Positions 18,092 to 26,395 of a DNA stretch of 64,000 nt are shown piece after piece; position 1 is the first letter of the stretch, and each line of letters starts with the position of its first letter. Source of the DNA: Marinifilum sp. N1E240. GTDB lineage: Bacteria; Bacteroidota; Bacteroidia; Bacteroidales; Marinifilaceae. The notes below the pieces were generated by a model. It searched no databases and was not told the origin of the DNA. It was given only the letters and a program-made list of their open reading frames with translations. A program made the translations under genes and the position numbers. The stretch covers positions 1-64,000 of the forward strand of contig NZ_WHKF01000002.1 of assembly GCF_009295825.1 (NCBI RefSeq). Reading direction: 5' to 3'.

Positions 18092-19072
18092 TTAGCGAGG
18101 AATTTCAATTCCTTCCAAAATTTCATTTATGATTTCTTTAGCCAATATTCCTTCCATCTCTTTTTCAGGGGTTAAAATTAATCGGTGATGAAGAACTGGC
18201 GCAACAATTTGTTTGATGTCATCAGGAGTAACAAAATCACGTCCACGAATAGCTGCGAAAGCCTTTGCTGCTGTCATTACCGAAACAGAGGCACGAGGAG
18301 AAGCACCTAAAATTACACCTGAATGTTTTCTTGTATTCTGAACGATTTGCACAATGTATTTGCGAAGATTCTCATCGATATGAACATCTTGTACAATTTT
18401 CTGTAAGGCTTGAATCTGGTTGGCATCAATTACTTTCGAGATTTCTTGAATCTCCAAATTACCTCTGCGCTCATGTTTTGTATTCAATATGTTTACCTCT
18501 TCATCTTCATTCGGATAATCGAATTCTATCTTCATTAGGAATCTGTCTAGCTGTGCTTCTGGTAGGCGATAAGTTCCTTCCTGCTCAATTGGATTTTGTG
18601 TAGCCAGCACCCAAAATGGTTCATCCATTTTATAGGTTTGTCCATCGATACTCACCTGAAATTCTTCCATTACCTCAAATAAAGCAGCTTGGGTTTTTGC
18701 TGGAGCACGATTGATCTCATCAATTAAAACAATGTTTGAGAAAATTGGACCTTGATTGAATTCAAATTCCGATTTACTCATGTTGAATATGGTAGTTCCT
18801 AAAACATCTGAAGGCATCAAATCAGGTGTAAATTGTATTCTTGAAAAATCGGAATTGATTGCTTTAGCAAGTAACTTTGCCGATAAGGTTTTTGCAATTC
18901 CCGGAACACCTTCAATTAAAACATGTCCTTTTGCAAATAAACCCACAAGTAGTAAATCAATGTTTTTTTCCTGACCAATGATTACTTTTTGAATCTCAAA
19001 TTTTATCTGATTTATCAGTTGATTTAATTCGTTCAAATCAATTCTGCTTTCGAAGTGTGCTTTACTTTCCAT
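18092..19072 (-). CDS. MoxR-family AAA+ ATPase
   Basis: A 326-residue ATPase. Walker A is GVPGIAKT at about 56-63, Walker B is VLIDEINRAPAKTQ at about 114-127, and sensor/arginine-finger regions (ATQNPIEQEGTYRLPEAQLDRF) follow. It belongs to the MoxR subgroup, which remodels VWA-domain partners such as DUF58 proteins. It lies between DUF4350 and DUF58 genes on the same strand. A second, distinct MoxR ATPase heads the Bat operon at 54 kb. Confidence 0.93.
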   Translation of the reverse strand: MESKAHFESRIDLNELNQLINQIKFEIQKVIIGQEKNIDLLLVGLFAKGHVLIEGVPGIAKTLSAKLLAKAINSDFSRIQFTPDLMPSDVLGTTIFNMSKSEFEFNQGPIFSNIVLIDEINRAPAKTQAALFEVMEEFQVSIDGQTYKMDEPFWVLATQNPIEQEGTYRLPEAQLDRFLMKIEFDYPNEDEEVNILNTKHERRGNLEIQEISKVIDANQIQALQKIVQDVHIDENLRKYIVQIVQNTRKHSGVILGASPRASVSVMTAAKAFAAIRGRDFVTPDDIKQIVAPVLHHRLILTPEKEMEGILAKEIINEILEGIEIPR

Positions 19073-19093
19073 ATTGAGTTTTATCTTATTTTT

Positions 19094-20281
19094 TTATTTA
19101 CAATTGTCGTAGATGTATTCAATTTTTGAATGAAAATCTTCTAAACCTTCTTGTGTAAGTTGGTTTAACTCTTTTACTGATTTTGCTTGCTGATGTAGAA
19201 TTTGCAAGGTTTTTAATGCGATACCTGAACGAACACTTAATTCGTGAAGGTTTTTTTCTGCAAATTCTGTATGATACTTGCTTCGAATGAATTCTTTAAA
19301 ATGCTTAATCTTTTTATCAGCAATATCTTTGTGGTTCCTACTCGTATAATACAATGCACCAAGTGTTCGAATAAAATCAAGAGAAGTATTTCGCAATGGT
19401 TCTATTATCGGAATGATTTGCTGTTGTCTTTTTCCCTGGAAAATCAGTAAGAATACTAAGGAGAAAAACAGCAAGTAAAATGCCAGGCGCAATGGAGGAT
19501 TGACTAAAAGATATTTAAGTGGAGAACTGGAACGCATAGCGCGCATTGGCTTGTAATATTCATCCCATACAATTGGATAATTGGGTAAATAACTAAATGC
19601 TCCAGCGATATATTCTGCATTATTATCCGAAAGAATATTGTAATTGGTAAAGGCTAAGGGTTGGCAACTTAAAAATAGGTTTCCTTTGCCAATTTTTTTC
19701 TTAATCAATTGCACTTCCTTTTCTGAATTGCGACCAAGTACAATCAAACTGTCTTTGTTAAATTTGTCAATAAAAGAAGGATCAAAAGCTTTCTCGAAAT
19801 TGAATGTTTTATTACGATAGATTTTTTCGTTTTCGAAGGATTGAATTCGAGTGTTCTTAGTTAGGTGAGCAATTCTTAGATCGGTATTAATGCTTAATTT
19901 AAGAGTATCTTCCAGAGCTTTACCGATGCTGGATGCAGCAATAAAAATTTGATTTCCTTGTTCTGCAAGTTCAATTAATCTAGCAGCATCCCAATCTTTC
20001 ATATCCAAATGATTGGTGATGTAGATGTAATTTTTTAAAACTGACTCATCTTCTTCATACTCATAATTAAAAACAGGTACTGTCTCATGCTCAATAGTTC
20101 GATTCGGAAAAAACTCCGTTTTCAGAAGATCCACAAGTAGGTAAGATCCATAAGGTCTTTTATCGTTTGAATTGAAATTTTGAGTCCAATCTATTGGGGT
20201 AGGAGTAAATAATTCAACAAGAAACAGTAGAATCAATATTCCGATAAAAGGATAGATGGATTTTGGAACAACTAATTTCAT
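19094..20281 (-). CDS. DUF4350 membrane protein
   Basis: A 395-residue protein with an N-terminal helix (about 8-26), a soluble extracytoplasmic domain with the DUF4350 pattern (KRPYGSYLLVDLLKTEFF), a central membrane helix (about 260-282) and a helical C-terminal part. DUF4350 has a Rossmann-like fold and is usually encoded with MoxR, DUF58 and DUF4129 genes, as here (5 nt after the DUF4129 gene, 21 nt before the MoxR gene). Function is unknown; a role in one membrane complex is inferred from linkage. Confidence 0.85.
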   Translation of the reverse strand: MKLVVPKSIYPFIGILILLFLVELFTPTPIDWTQNFNSNDKRPYGSYLLVDLLKTEFFPNRTIEHETVPVFNYEYEEDESVLKNYIYITNHLDMKDWDAARLIELAEQGNQIFIAASSIGKALEDTLKLSINTDLRIAHLTKNTRIQSFENEKIYRNKTFNFEKAFDPSFIDKFNKDSLIVLGRNSEKEVQLIKKKIGKGNLFLSCQPLAFTNYNILSDNNAEYIAGAFSYLPNYPIVWDEYYKPMRAMRSSSPLKYLLVNPPLRLAFYLLFFSLVFLLIFQGKRQQQIIPIIEPLRNTSLDFIRTLGALYYTSRNHKDIADKKIKHFKEFIRSKYHTEFAEKNLHELSVRSGIALKTLQILHQQAKSVKELNQLTQEGLEDFHSKIEYIYDNCK

Positions 20282-20286
20282 TTGAA

Positions 20287-21024
20287 TTATTTTCTGTTAG
20301 TATTAAACATTGAATTGAAACGCTCAAAATCATTTCCTATCGAGGTATAATCTTCCTGAACAATTGGAAAATTGCCATACCAAATTGCTTCGTACAATGC
20401 ACTCAGTTCTGAGAATTCGGTTTTAATGTTCGTATCTTTTATTTCAAGAATGTAATCGTAATTTGTTTTTTCCGATTTCCAAATGATAAAATCTAGTTTG
20501 CTTAAGGTTTTAAGTGAGGCTAAAAACTGATAGCGAACGGCTAATCGGTATTCTTTATTTTTTAGTGCTTTAGCGATTTCTTCTTCCCAGTTTACAGTTT
20601 CGGGATTCATATTATCAGTAAACTGTATTGGAATTATTTTTTGGTGAGGTTTAAATAAGCCACTTGAATTGCTTTTTACGATAATAAAAATCAGGAATAG
20701 AATTAAACCGCCAATTAGGATGTATCTTAAATACCAAATAACACCCAAACTTTTACTGATAAAAGCCAGCCAACGTTGAACCATCAGTTGTATTCTTTCG
20801 AATATATTTACTGATTCTGGTTCCGATAAATCGTAATTGAAATCTTTTAGTTGACGATACTCTTTTATTCTGTCTTTCGAGATGTCCTTTTTGTAGGTTT
20901 TAACCTGTCCCTTATCTAAAATTAAGGTATCGCTTGCTGTATTTGTTTGTGAAGCATAAAGCATGGTTCCCGAAAAAATCAGGAACCAGCAGTTTAGGAT
21001 TACTATTTTTAGAAATTTACTCAT
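20287..21024 (-). CDS. DUF4129 membrane protein
   Basis: A 245-residue protein with a signal-like N-terminus, one membrane helix (about 100-120) and a cytoplasmic C-terminal DUF4129 domain (about 150-235), seen as RLAVRYQFLASLKTLSKLDFI, KTNYDYILEI and LYEAIWYGNFP. DUF4129 is typical of SpoIIM/MoxR clusters. The start overlaps the end of the preceding gene by 8 nt, so translation is coupled. Confidence 0.86.
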   Translation of the reverse strand: MSKFLKIVILNCWFLIFSGTMLYASQTNTASDTLILDKGQVKTYKKDISKDRIKEYRQLKDFNYDLSEPESVNIFERIQLMVQRWLAFISKSLGVIWYLRYILIGGLILFLIFIIVKSNSSGLFKPHQKIIPIQFTDNMNPETVNWEEEIAKALKNKEYRLAVRYQFLASLKTLSKLDFIIWKSEKTNYDYILEIKDTNIKTEFSELSALYEAIWYGNFPIVQEDYTSIGNDFERFNSMFNTNRK

Positions 21025-21874
21025 CGGTGCCTACAGTTTCCAAGTCTTTTAATAGAGATGGGCTTTGCTTTTTTTCAATTAAATTAAAGTACTGAATTAC
21101 AATTGCTGTTATTGGTAAAACCTGAATAAATGCATATCCTAATGCCTGGATTATAGAAAACAAGATACTTAAAGCTTTACTTGGCGTAATTGGATCACCG
21201 GTACTCATAAAAATAGCAACAACCATCTGGTAAATGAAATTAGGAAGTTGAACAAAGAAATTTAATGAGTAGCCAATTATACTAATGATAAATAAAAATC
21301 CGAAAGTATTCCACCAGTTGTTTTTTATTAGGCTAAAGCAGCTGCTAATAGCAGAACCAACAGTTTCTTTCTCAAAAATTACGATTGGAATTACCAGACT
21401 TACACAAATTGCAATGTAGATGCCAGGAATTAGTAAAATAAAAAAACCTACCAATGACAACAGACCACAAAGGAATAAAGCTCCAAGTACCTGTGGAATG
21501 TTAGTAATCATTCGTTTCCATACTTCACTTAATTCAAAATTATTTGCTCCTTTTTCTCTATAGGTGTTTACGTAGTTCATTACAAATGACATTGCAAATG
21601 AATAAGCAAGTAACATTAAAAAGTAACTGATAAAAGTTGTGATAATAAGAAAACTTGATCCTTGAGTAAAAATATTTCCTCCGGATGATAAATTAGTTAG
21701 ACTGTTAAATTGAATCAAGCCTAATACAACACCCTGTATCAAGCTAATTGGAAATACATAGTAAAGAAGTCCTTTAGCCAGGTTTTTAAAATTCTGCTTA
21801 ATAAATAAGAAAGTATCACTAAATAAAGCTCCGAAGTCACGAACCTTCTCAAATTTAAAATCGTTACTTGTCAT
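21017..21874 (-). CDS. Multi-TM protein, GDPD membrane domain-like
   Basis: A 285-residue protein with about six membrane segments (about 35-60, 78-108, 130-165, 165-180, 195-215, 240-270). The layout resembles the membrane domain found in glycerophosphodiester phosphodiesterase-type and DUF975-like proteins; the catalytic domain is absent. It follows the SpoIIM-like gene by 24 nt. Role unknown, presumably a membrane partner in this cluster. Confidence 0.75.
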   Translation of the reverse strand: MTSNDFKFEKVRDFGALFSDTFLFIKQNFKNLAKGLLYYVFPISLIQGVVLGLIQFNSLTNLSSGGNIFTQGSSFLIITTFISYFLMLLAYSFAMSFVMNYVNTYREKGANNFELSEVWKRMITNIPQVLGALFLCGLLSLVGFFILLIPGIYIAICVSLVIPIVIFEKETVGSAISSCFSLIKNNWWNTFGFLFIISIIGYSLNFFVQLPNFIYQMVVAIFMSTGDPITPSKALSILFSIIQALGYAFIQVLPITAIVIQYFNLIEKKQSPSLLKDLETVGTDE

Positions 21875-21898
21875 TTTTTTCTTTTTGGTAGTTATTAA

Positions 21899-22858
21899 TT
21901 AATTGTTTTTGCTTTGATAAACTCTTACTGGATTGATAACGAAGTACCAAATTATAAATGCAAATGAGCTTAAAATAATACTCCAGCTTAATGCGATTGG
22001 CATTTCGGTGTGTCGGGTAACAAATCCTTCTAAAAAACCTGCTACTATAAATATTGGGAATATTCCTACTATTACTTTAATTCCTTTTCTTACACCATTT
22101 TGTATGGATACTTTTCTTGGAAGAGTTCCTGTAAAAATGAAGCTATTTCCTAGAGTGATTCCAGCGGCTCCGGCAATTATAATTACCGAAATCTCTAAGG
22201 CTCCGTGAATCCAGATAACACGAGTTGTTTCCCAAAAAAGATCGTGTTTTATGAAGAAATAGGTAAAACTCCCAAGCATTATGCCATTGGAGAATAGAAT
22301 GTATCCAGTTCCAAAAGCTGTAAATATCCCAAATACAAAAGCTATAAAGGAAACTCTTATATTGTTGACTGTGATGCCTAAAAACATTTCTGTTTGACCA
22401 TGTTGTTTGTACACAGCCATAGGATCATTTTTTCGAATGTTGTCAATTGTCATATTAACATAGTCATCGCCAAGTATAGTACGAACAAAAGCTTGATCTC
22501 CTCGTGACGATAAAACTCCAATAAATACCGCTACAATAAATATTAGAAAAGCATATAGCAGTTGTTTTCTGATTTGGTATAGTGTTAATGGTAAATCGGT
22601 TTTCCAAAAGTTTTTGAACGCACCTTTTCGAACCTTTTTATTTTTGTAGATTTTTTGATGCACACGCATGCTCAACTGGTTCAGATAGATAGTAGTTGAA
22701 GATCCGGGATAAAAAGTTCTCGAGTATGATAAATCGTCGGTAAGCTGAATGTATAAATTGGCAATCGTATCCGGATCACTATCGGATGATTGATTTAATA
22801 GTTTTTCAAATTTTTCCCATTTGTGCTTGTTGCGATTCAGGAATACTATTTCTTTCAT
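21899..22858 (-). CDS. SpoIIM-like (DUF95) membrane protein
   Basis: A 319-residue protein with a soluble N-terminal helical part (about 1-95) and five membrane helices from about residue 100. The GTLPRKVSIQNGVRKGIKVIVG and EISVIIIAGAAGITLG segments fit the SpoIIM/DUF95 family. In Firmicutes SpoIIM acts in engulfment; in non-sporing Bacteroidota the family is of unknown role and is linked to RDD and MoxR genes. It is the first gene of the operon, preceded by a promoter-like pair at 22891-22921. Confidence 0.86.
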   Translation of the reverse strand: MKEIVFLNRNKHKWEKFEKLLNQSSDSDPDTIANLYIQLTDDLSYSRTFYPGSSTTIYLNQLSMRVHQKIYKNKKVRKGAFKNFWKTDLPLTLYQIRKQLLYAFLIFIVAVFIGVLSSRGDQAFVRTILGDDYVNMTIDNIRKNDPMAVYKQHGQTEMFLGITVNNIRVSFIAFVFGIFTAFGTGYILFSNGIMLGSFTYFFIKHDLFWETTRVIWIHGALEISVIIIAGAAGITLGNSFIFTGTLPRKVSIQNGVRKGIKVIVGIFPIFIVAGFLEGFVTRHTEMPIALSWSIILSSFAFIIWYFVINPVRVYQSKNN

Positions 22859-22890
22859 ATAGGGTAGGCAAGTGGTCTATGTTACAGTGA

Positions 22891-22921
22891 TAAAGTTATC
22901 TTAAATCAGGAAATAAACAAA
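22891..22921 (-). promoter_or_regulatory. Promoter of the SpoIIM-MoxR operon
   Basis: On the minus strand the region reads TTTG, 19-20 nt, TAACTTTA, one mismatch from the Bacteroidota consensus. It lies 33 nt before the SpoIIM start. Confidence 0.55.
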
Positions 22922-23010
22922 TCACTTTTACTGTTAATTTTACTTGGTATTTGTAAGTTTCAGATTGGCAATGAAATGTATTTTGTCATTTGATTAAAAT
23001 AGCTTCGAAA

Positions 23011-23042
23011 TTTTTATCTTTTGTTTATGATAGGTATCTTCG
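23011..23042 (+). promoter_or_regulatory. Possible promoter of the RDD gene
   Basis: TATCTTCG (23035-23042) is one mismatch from TAnnTTTG; TTTT at 23011-23014 sits 20 nt upstream as a weak -33 box. It supports the ATG at 23068 and argues against the TTG at 22990. Confidence 0.45.
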
Positions 23043-23067
23043 TTTAATCTTAAACGAATTGAAATTT

Positions 23068-23781
23068 ATGTCGAAAATTGGAATTGAAACTACACAGAAC
23101 GTACAATTAAGCTTTCCTTTGGCTAGCGTTGGGGAAAGAATTGCCGCTTATCTTCTTGATGTTTTATTTATAGGAGTTTGTTTCATGTTTTGTGGATTGT
23201 TATTTGGAGCTTTAGGAGAAGCGTATGCTTTTGTATTTCTGATAACGATACCATTTCTTTTTTACACTTTGTTGTTTGAAGTTTTTATGAGTGGGCAAAC
23301 ACCGGGTAAAAAGATCATGAAAATTAAAGTATGCAAAATTGATGGGGATTCTGCAGATTTTATTAGTTATCTTATCAGATGGATGTTTAGATTAGTTGAT
23401 ATTACCTTAACCAATGGGGTTGCTGCTATACTAACTATCGTTATAGGAGAAAAAGGACAACGTGTTGGTGATATCTTGGCAAAAACTACTGTTGTTAAAA
23501 CAACTAGTAAAATAACATTAAAGAATACCATTCTGGAAGATATACCCGAAGGTTACCAATTGGTTTTCCCCGAGGTAAAAAAAGTGAAGGATAAAGATCT
23601 GGAGTTATTTAAACAAGTGATTAGCCAATTAAGCAAAATGGAAGATCATGTAGAAAAATTGACTTTTGGTTTAAAGGCAAGAAAGAAAGTTTCCGATCAA
23701 CTTGGTATAAAAACAGAAATGCCACCTGAGCAATTTTTTCAAACCTTACTTACAGATTACAACTATATTCATAGAAATTAG
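23068..23781 (+). CDS. RDD-family membrane protein
   Basis: A 237-residue protein from the ATG at 23068. The RDD domain spans about 20-150: FPLASVGERIAAYLLDVLFIG with the Arg and Asp that name the family, then SGQTPGKKIMKIKV and GQRVGDILAKT. Three to four membrane helices lie within it; the remaining residues are soluble and helical. RDD proteins are often encoded with SpoIIM and MoxR genes and here the gene is divergent from that operon. A role in ion or solute transport is reported for a few members; here it is unknown. Confidence 0.88.
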   Translation: MSKIGIETTQNVQLSFPLASVGERIAAYLLDVLFIGVCFMFCGLLFGALGEAYAFVFLITIPFLFYTLLFEVFMSGQTPGKKIMKIKVCKIDGDSADFISYLIRWMFRLVDITLTNGVAAILTIVIGEKGQRVGDILAKTTVVKTTSKITLKNTILEDIPEGYQLVFPEVKKVKDKDLELFKQVISQLSKMEDHVEKLTFGLKARKKVSDQLGIKTEMPPEQFFQTLLTDYNYIHRN

Positions 23782-23794
23782 AAACTTATATAAG

Positions 23795-23831
23795 AATCGG
23801 CAAAAAAGTTAAATTTTTGTCGATTTTTTTT
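23795..23831 (+). terminator. Terminator of the RDD gene
   Basis: AATCGGCAAAAA (from 23795) pairs with TTTTTGTCGATT with one G-T pair, followed by a T-run to 23831. It separates the RDD gene from the cysteine-rich gene. Confidence 0.75.
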
Positions 23832-23907
23832 GCACCCATTTGCATTCATATGCGTCTACCCGAATGAGAGTAGAAAATTTAAATGAAGAAAATCAAAAAA
23901 TAAGCAT

Positions 23908-24159
23908 ATGAATAACGAATGTTGCGGATCTCAATTGTATCATACAGGTGTTTGCTGTAATGATGATAGCGTAAATACAGAATTGGTAAATCAGGTATTA
24001 AATGCTCCTGAAGAGAAAGCTTTGAAGGATTGTGCATGCAAGGGATTAGGTCCGTGTCAATGTCCACCAGATAAAAAAGAAGATGCAATTGCAGATCAAT
24101 TTAAAGATCTTAAGTATGCAAATGACGCCTGTGGTTGCGGTGGAAACTGTGGCTGTTAA
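23908..24159 (+). CDS. Cysteine-rich small protein, possible metal binder
   Basis: An 83-residue protein with 12 cysteines at 5, 6, 16, 17, 42, 44, 50, 52, 75, 77, 81 and 83, arranged as CC, CC, CxC, CxC, CxC and CxC. The tail is CGCGGNCGC. The central part is acidic/lysine-rich and helical. The pattern resembles metallothionein-like or metal-chaperone proteins, but no named family is certain. No signal peptide is seen. A SigZ-type sigma factor gene follows after 196 nt on the same strand, whose product also ends in cysteines, suggesting shared metal or redox control. Confidence 0.7.
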   Translation: MNNECCGSQLYHTGVCCNDDSVNTELVNQVLNAPEEKALKDCACKGLGPCQCPPDKKEDAIADQFKDLKYANDACGCGGNCGC

Positions 24160-24316
24160 TTCCTTTGTGTACGATATTACTCCTGGTAAATAGGAGAACC
24201 ACTACTAATTAATTTTCATATCGTCATCTATTATTGAATCTATGAGTACATCAAGAGAATCAATAGGAGGTGACGTTTTTATTTAGAACCAGTTTAGATT
24301 GTTTTGCTGTTTTTTG

Positions 24317-24324
24317 TATTTTTG
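24317..24324 (+). promoter_or_regulatory. -7 box before the sigma factor gene
   Basis: TATTTTTG is an exact TAnnTTTG match, 31 nt before the ATG at 24356. The -33 region (TTTA at 24293-24296, 20-nt spacer) is weak. The gene could therefore be transcribed by housekeeping RNA polymerase separately from the cysteine-rich gene. Confidence 0.55.
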
Positions 24325-24355
24325 TTCACTAGTAGAGTAAAATTAGAAAGATGAA

Positions 24356-24910
24356 ATGGTAGAGCATATTTGGAGAACTTATCACAAACAGTTGTTGGCT
24401 TTTATCCAAAAAAGAGTGTCCGATCCTACAATGGCAGAGGATATTCTTCAGGAGGTGTTTATTAAAATACACAGCAAAATAGATAGCTTGCAGGAAGAGC
24501 GCAAGGTGAAAGCATGGTTGTTTCAGATAACTCGCAATACCATAATTGATTATTACAGGAGATCAGAACTACATTCAAAGCAGGACGATCAAATTTCAGA
24601 CCTAGAGGATGAAAATGATCCTGGAGCATTGGAAGATATTCAATCCTGTATCGTTCCTATGATTAAATCCTTACCTGAAGATTATAGAGATGCTTTAATG
24701 TTATCCGAATTGAATGGATTAAGTCAAAAAGAACTTTCAGAGAAACTGCATATTTCCTATTCAGCTGCAAAATCGAGAGTTCAAAGAGGCAGAAGTATGT
24801 TAAAAGAGGCTTTAAGCAAATGTTGTAGTTTCGAGCATGATTCTAGAGGAAGAATTATCGATTACGAAAAAAGAGCTTCCAACTGTGATAATTGTAGAGA
24901 CAGCAAATAA
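24356..24910 (+). CDS. sigZ: RNA polymerase sigma factor, SigZ type
   Basis: A 184-residue ECF-type sigma factor. Region 2 (about 5-75) has YHKQLLAFIQKRVSDPTMAEDILQEVF, and region 4 (about 103-155) has LPEDYRDALMLSELNGLSQKELSEKL and SAAKSRVQRG. The C-terminal tail CCSFEHDSRGRIIDYEKRASNCDNC matches the SigZ subgroup, where the tail may bind metal or sense stress. No anti-sigma gene adjoins; the cysteine-rich protein upstream is the only linked candidate. The ATG at 24356 is used because the earlier ATG at 24351 runs into a stop after three codons. Confidence 0.88.
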   Translation: MVEHIWRTYHKQLLAFIQKRVSDPTMAEDILQEVFIKIHSKIDSLQEERKVKAWLFQITRNTIIDYYRRSELHSKQDDQISDLEDENDPGALEDIQSCIVPMIKSLPEDYRDALMLSELNGLSQKELSEKLHISYSAAKSRVQRGRSMLKEALSKCCSFEHDSRGRIIDYEKRASNCDNCRDSK

Positions 24911-24916
24911 AAGAAA

Positions 24917-24951
24917 AAGGCATTGACGATGAATCAATGCCTTAGGTTTTT
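24917..24951. terminator. Bidirectional terminator
   Basis: AAGGCATTGA (24917-24926) pairs with TCAATGCCTT (24934-24943), followed by a T-run on the plus strand and an A-rich flank that gives T residues on the minus strand. It serves sigZ and the convergent lipoprotein gene. Confidence 0.8.
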
Positions 24952-26098
24952 AATATCTATTGTAAAATCTTTTTAATTCTTGTGTTAGATCTTTGTAAAT
25001 TGGTTTTGTGAATTCAATGAATAAATCTTGATGTGGAGGAGGAAGAATAGGCTCGTTTTCACAAATTTGTAATTCTTTTTCTGTTAATGCTCTTTCGTCG
25101 CCATTAAAGTGTCCCCATTCGTAGAACCAATTGAACTGTCCCGCAAATTGTTTTTGATTAAGAATCTTCTGATTGTCAAATTCAATAACTTTTAAGGCAA
25201 GTAAACCTTTGGAAATTACTTCTCGATTGTGAATGTGAAGTTTAGCTTTAACCTTATTGTAAACCTTTATTTTTTCACCACTTTTTAGAGTTGTACTTCC
25301 AACTTCAACACTATCGGCACTTGTTACTTCTTTTTCGAAGTTAGTATCATGCGTTTCTCCTATAATAAACTCTTCAAACCCTATTGCAATAACTTGATCT
25401 GGATATTCTAATTTTTCAAGTTCTGCTTGCTTAGGAGTATAAAAGCGCACAAATTTTCGTTTGATATTGTGAAAAATATACTGTGTAACCTGATCCTGGA
25501 AGAACTTAGCACTTACTTGATACCTTTTTGAGTGAACGGGGATATGTTCTATCACCACTTTTAAAGTAGCTATATATTCAGCTTCAGCTAATTTTTCTTG
25601 AACGTCTCTGTAGTTTGGAACAAAGGTATTTGCTTTGTTAAAGTGATTATATGCGTTGATAGCATCTTGTCTTCCTCCTTTGGCAAGTTCTCTCACTCCA
25701 GCCTCATAGCATTCTGGTGCAGCATTCTGTTTAGCCAATTCTAATTCGTTATGGAACGATTTTGCATTTGGGATTAATTCAATAGCAGCCGGACATCTGT
25801 TGATGTCATTGTACATTCTATTTAATAAATTGTACTTGTCAACACTTTTTGTGTTCTTAAATGGATCAGAAGATGCCATCAAACTATTGATTTCTCTTTC
25901 GTACCAATTAATGGCTAAAGGATAACTGCGAAGTAATGTTTCTTGTGCCTTTACTTTATCAGGATTTGACCGTAATCGATCAACAGCTTTTGATACTGCT
26001 GCAAAATAGTTTCCTTGTTGCAATGCTTTTTCTCCCGAGCTACAAGCTGAGGAAATAACAATAAGAGCAAAACAAATGTAGTGTATAGTTTTATTCAT
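24950..26098 (-). CDS. Lipoprotein with TPR-like N-terminal half
   Basis: A 382-residue lipoprotein: a hydrophobic leader is followed by the lipobox ISSAC with acylated Cys19. Residues of about 25-170 are helical and TPR-like (AVSKAVDRLRSNPDKVKAQETLL, ALNKANTF-type repeats); the C-terminal part is beta-rich (EKIKVYNKVKAKLHIHNREVISKG). It is probably an outer-membrane-associated protein of unknown role. A -7 box (26122-26129) precedes the start. Confidence 0.78.
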   Translation of the reverse strand: MNKTIHYICFALIVISSACSSGEKALQQGNYFAAVSKAVDRLRSNPDKVKAQETLLRSYPLAINWYEREINSLMASSDPFKNTKSVDKYNLLNRMYNDINRCPAAIELIPNAKSFHNELELAKQNAAPECYEAGVRELAKGGRQDAINAYNHFNKANTFVPNYRDVQEKLAEAEYIATLKVVIEHIPVHSKRYQVSAKFFQDQVTQYIFHNIKRKFVRFYTPKQAELEKLEYPDQVIAIGFEEFIIGETHDTNFEKEVTSADSVEVGSTTLKSGEKIKVYNKVKAKLHIHNREVISKGLLALKVIEFDNQKILNQKQFAGQFNWFYEWGHFNGDERALTEKELQICENEPILPPPHQDLFIEFTKPIYKDLTQELKRFYNRY

Positions 26099-26121
26099 AT
26101 TTAGTGGGATTTTAATTGTAG

Positions 26122-26129
26122 CAAAAATA
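26122..26129 (-). promoter_or_regulatory. -7 box of the lipoprotein gene
   Basis: TATTTTTG on the minus strand, 23 nt before the ATG at 26098. A clear -33 TTTG is not present. Confidence 0.5.
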
Positions 26130-26364
26130 GATTTAAAATGGATACTACGATTATGAATTGATATGGTTTTCTAAAAATTATTATCTGTTTTATGGGAAAA
26201 ACAAATACCGAGCCATTCTAACATTATTTTTTATATTAAACCCAATGACTTGCAGTGACAACTACTTAATATTGATTTTAAAAGATTACATATTTTTAAT
26301 ATTGACCTTGTTAATATTTATTATATCCTAAATCAAGATTATTATTGAAGTAACATGAGTGATT

Positions 26365-26372
26365 TACTTTTG
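26365..26372 (+). promoter_or_regulatory. -7 box of the LpxH-like/glycosyltransferase operon
   Basis: TACTTTTG is an exact TAnnTTTG match, 23 nt before the ATG at 26396. The 297-nt divergent gap (26099-26395) otherwise shows only AT-rich sequence. Confidence 0.5.
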
Positions 26373-26395
26373 GATATAATCAAGTTGTTGAACTT

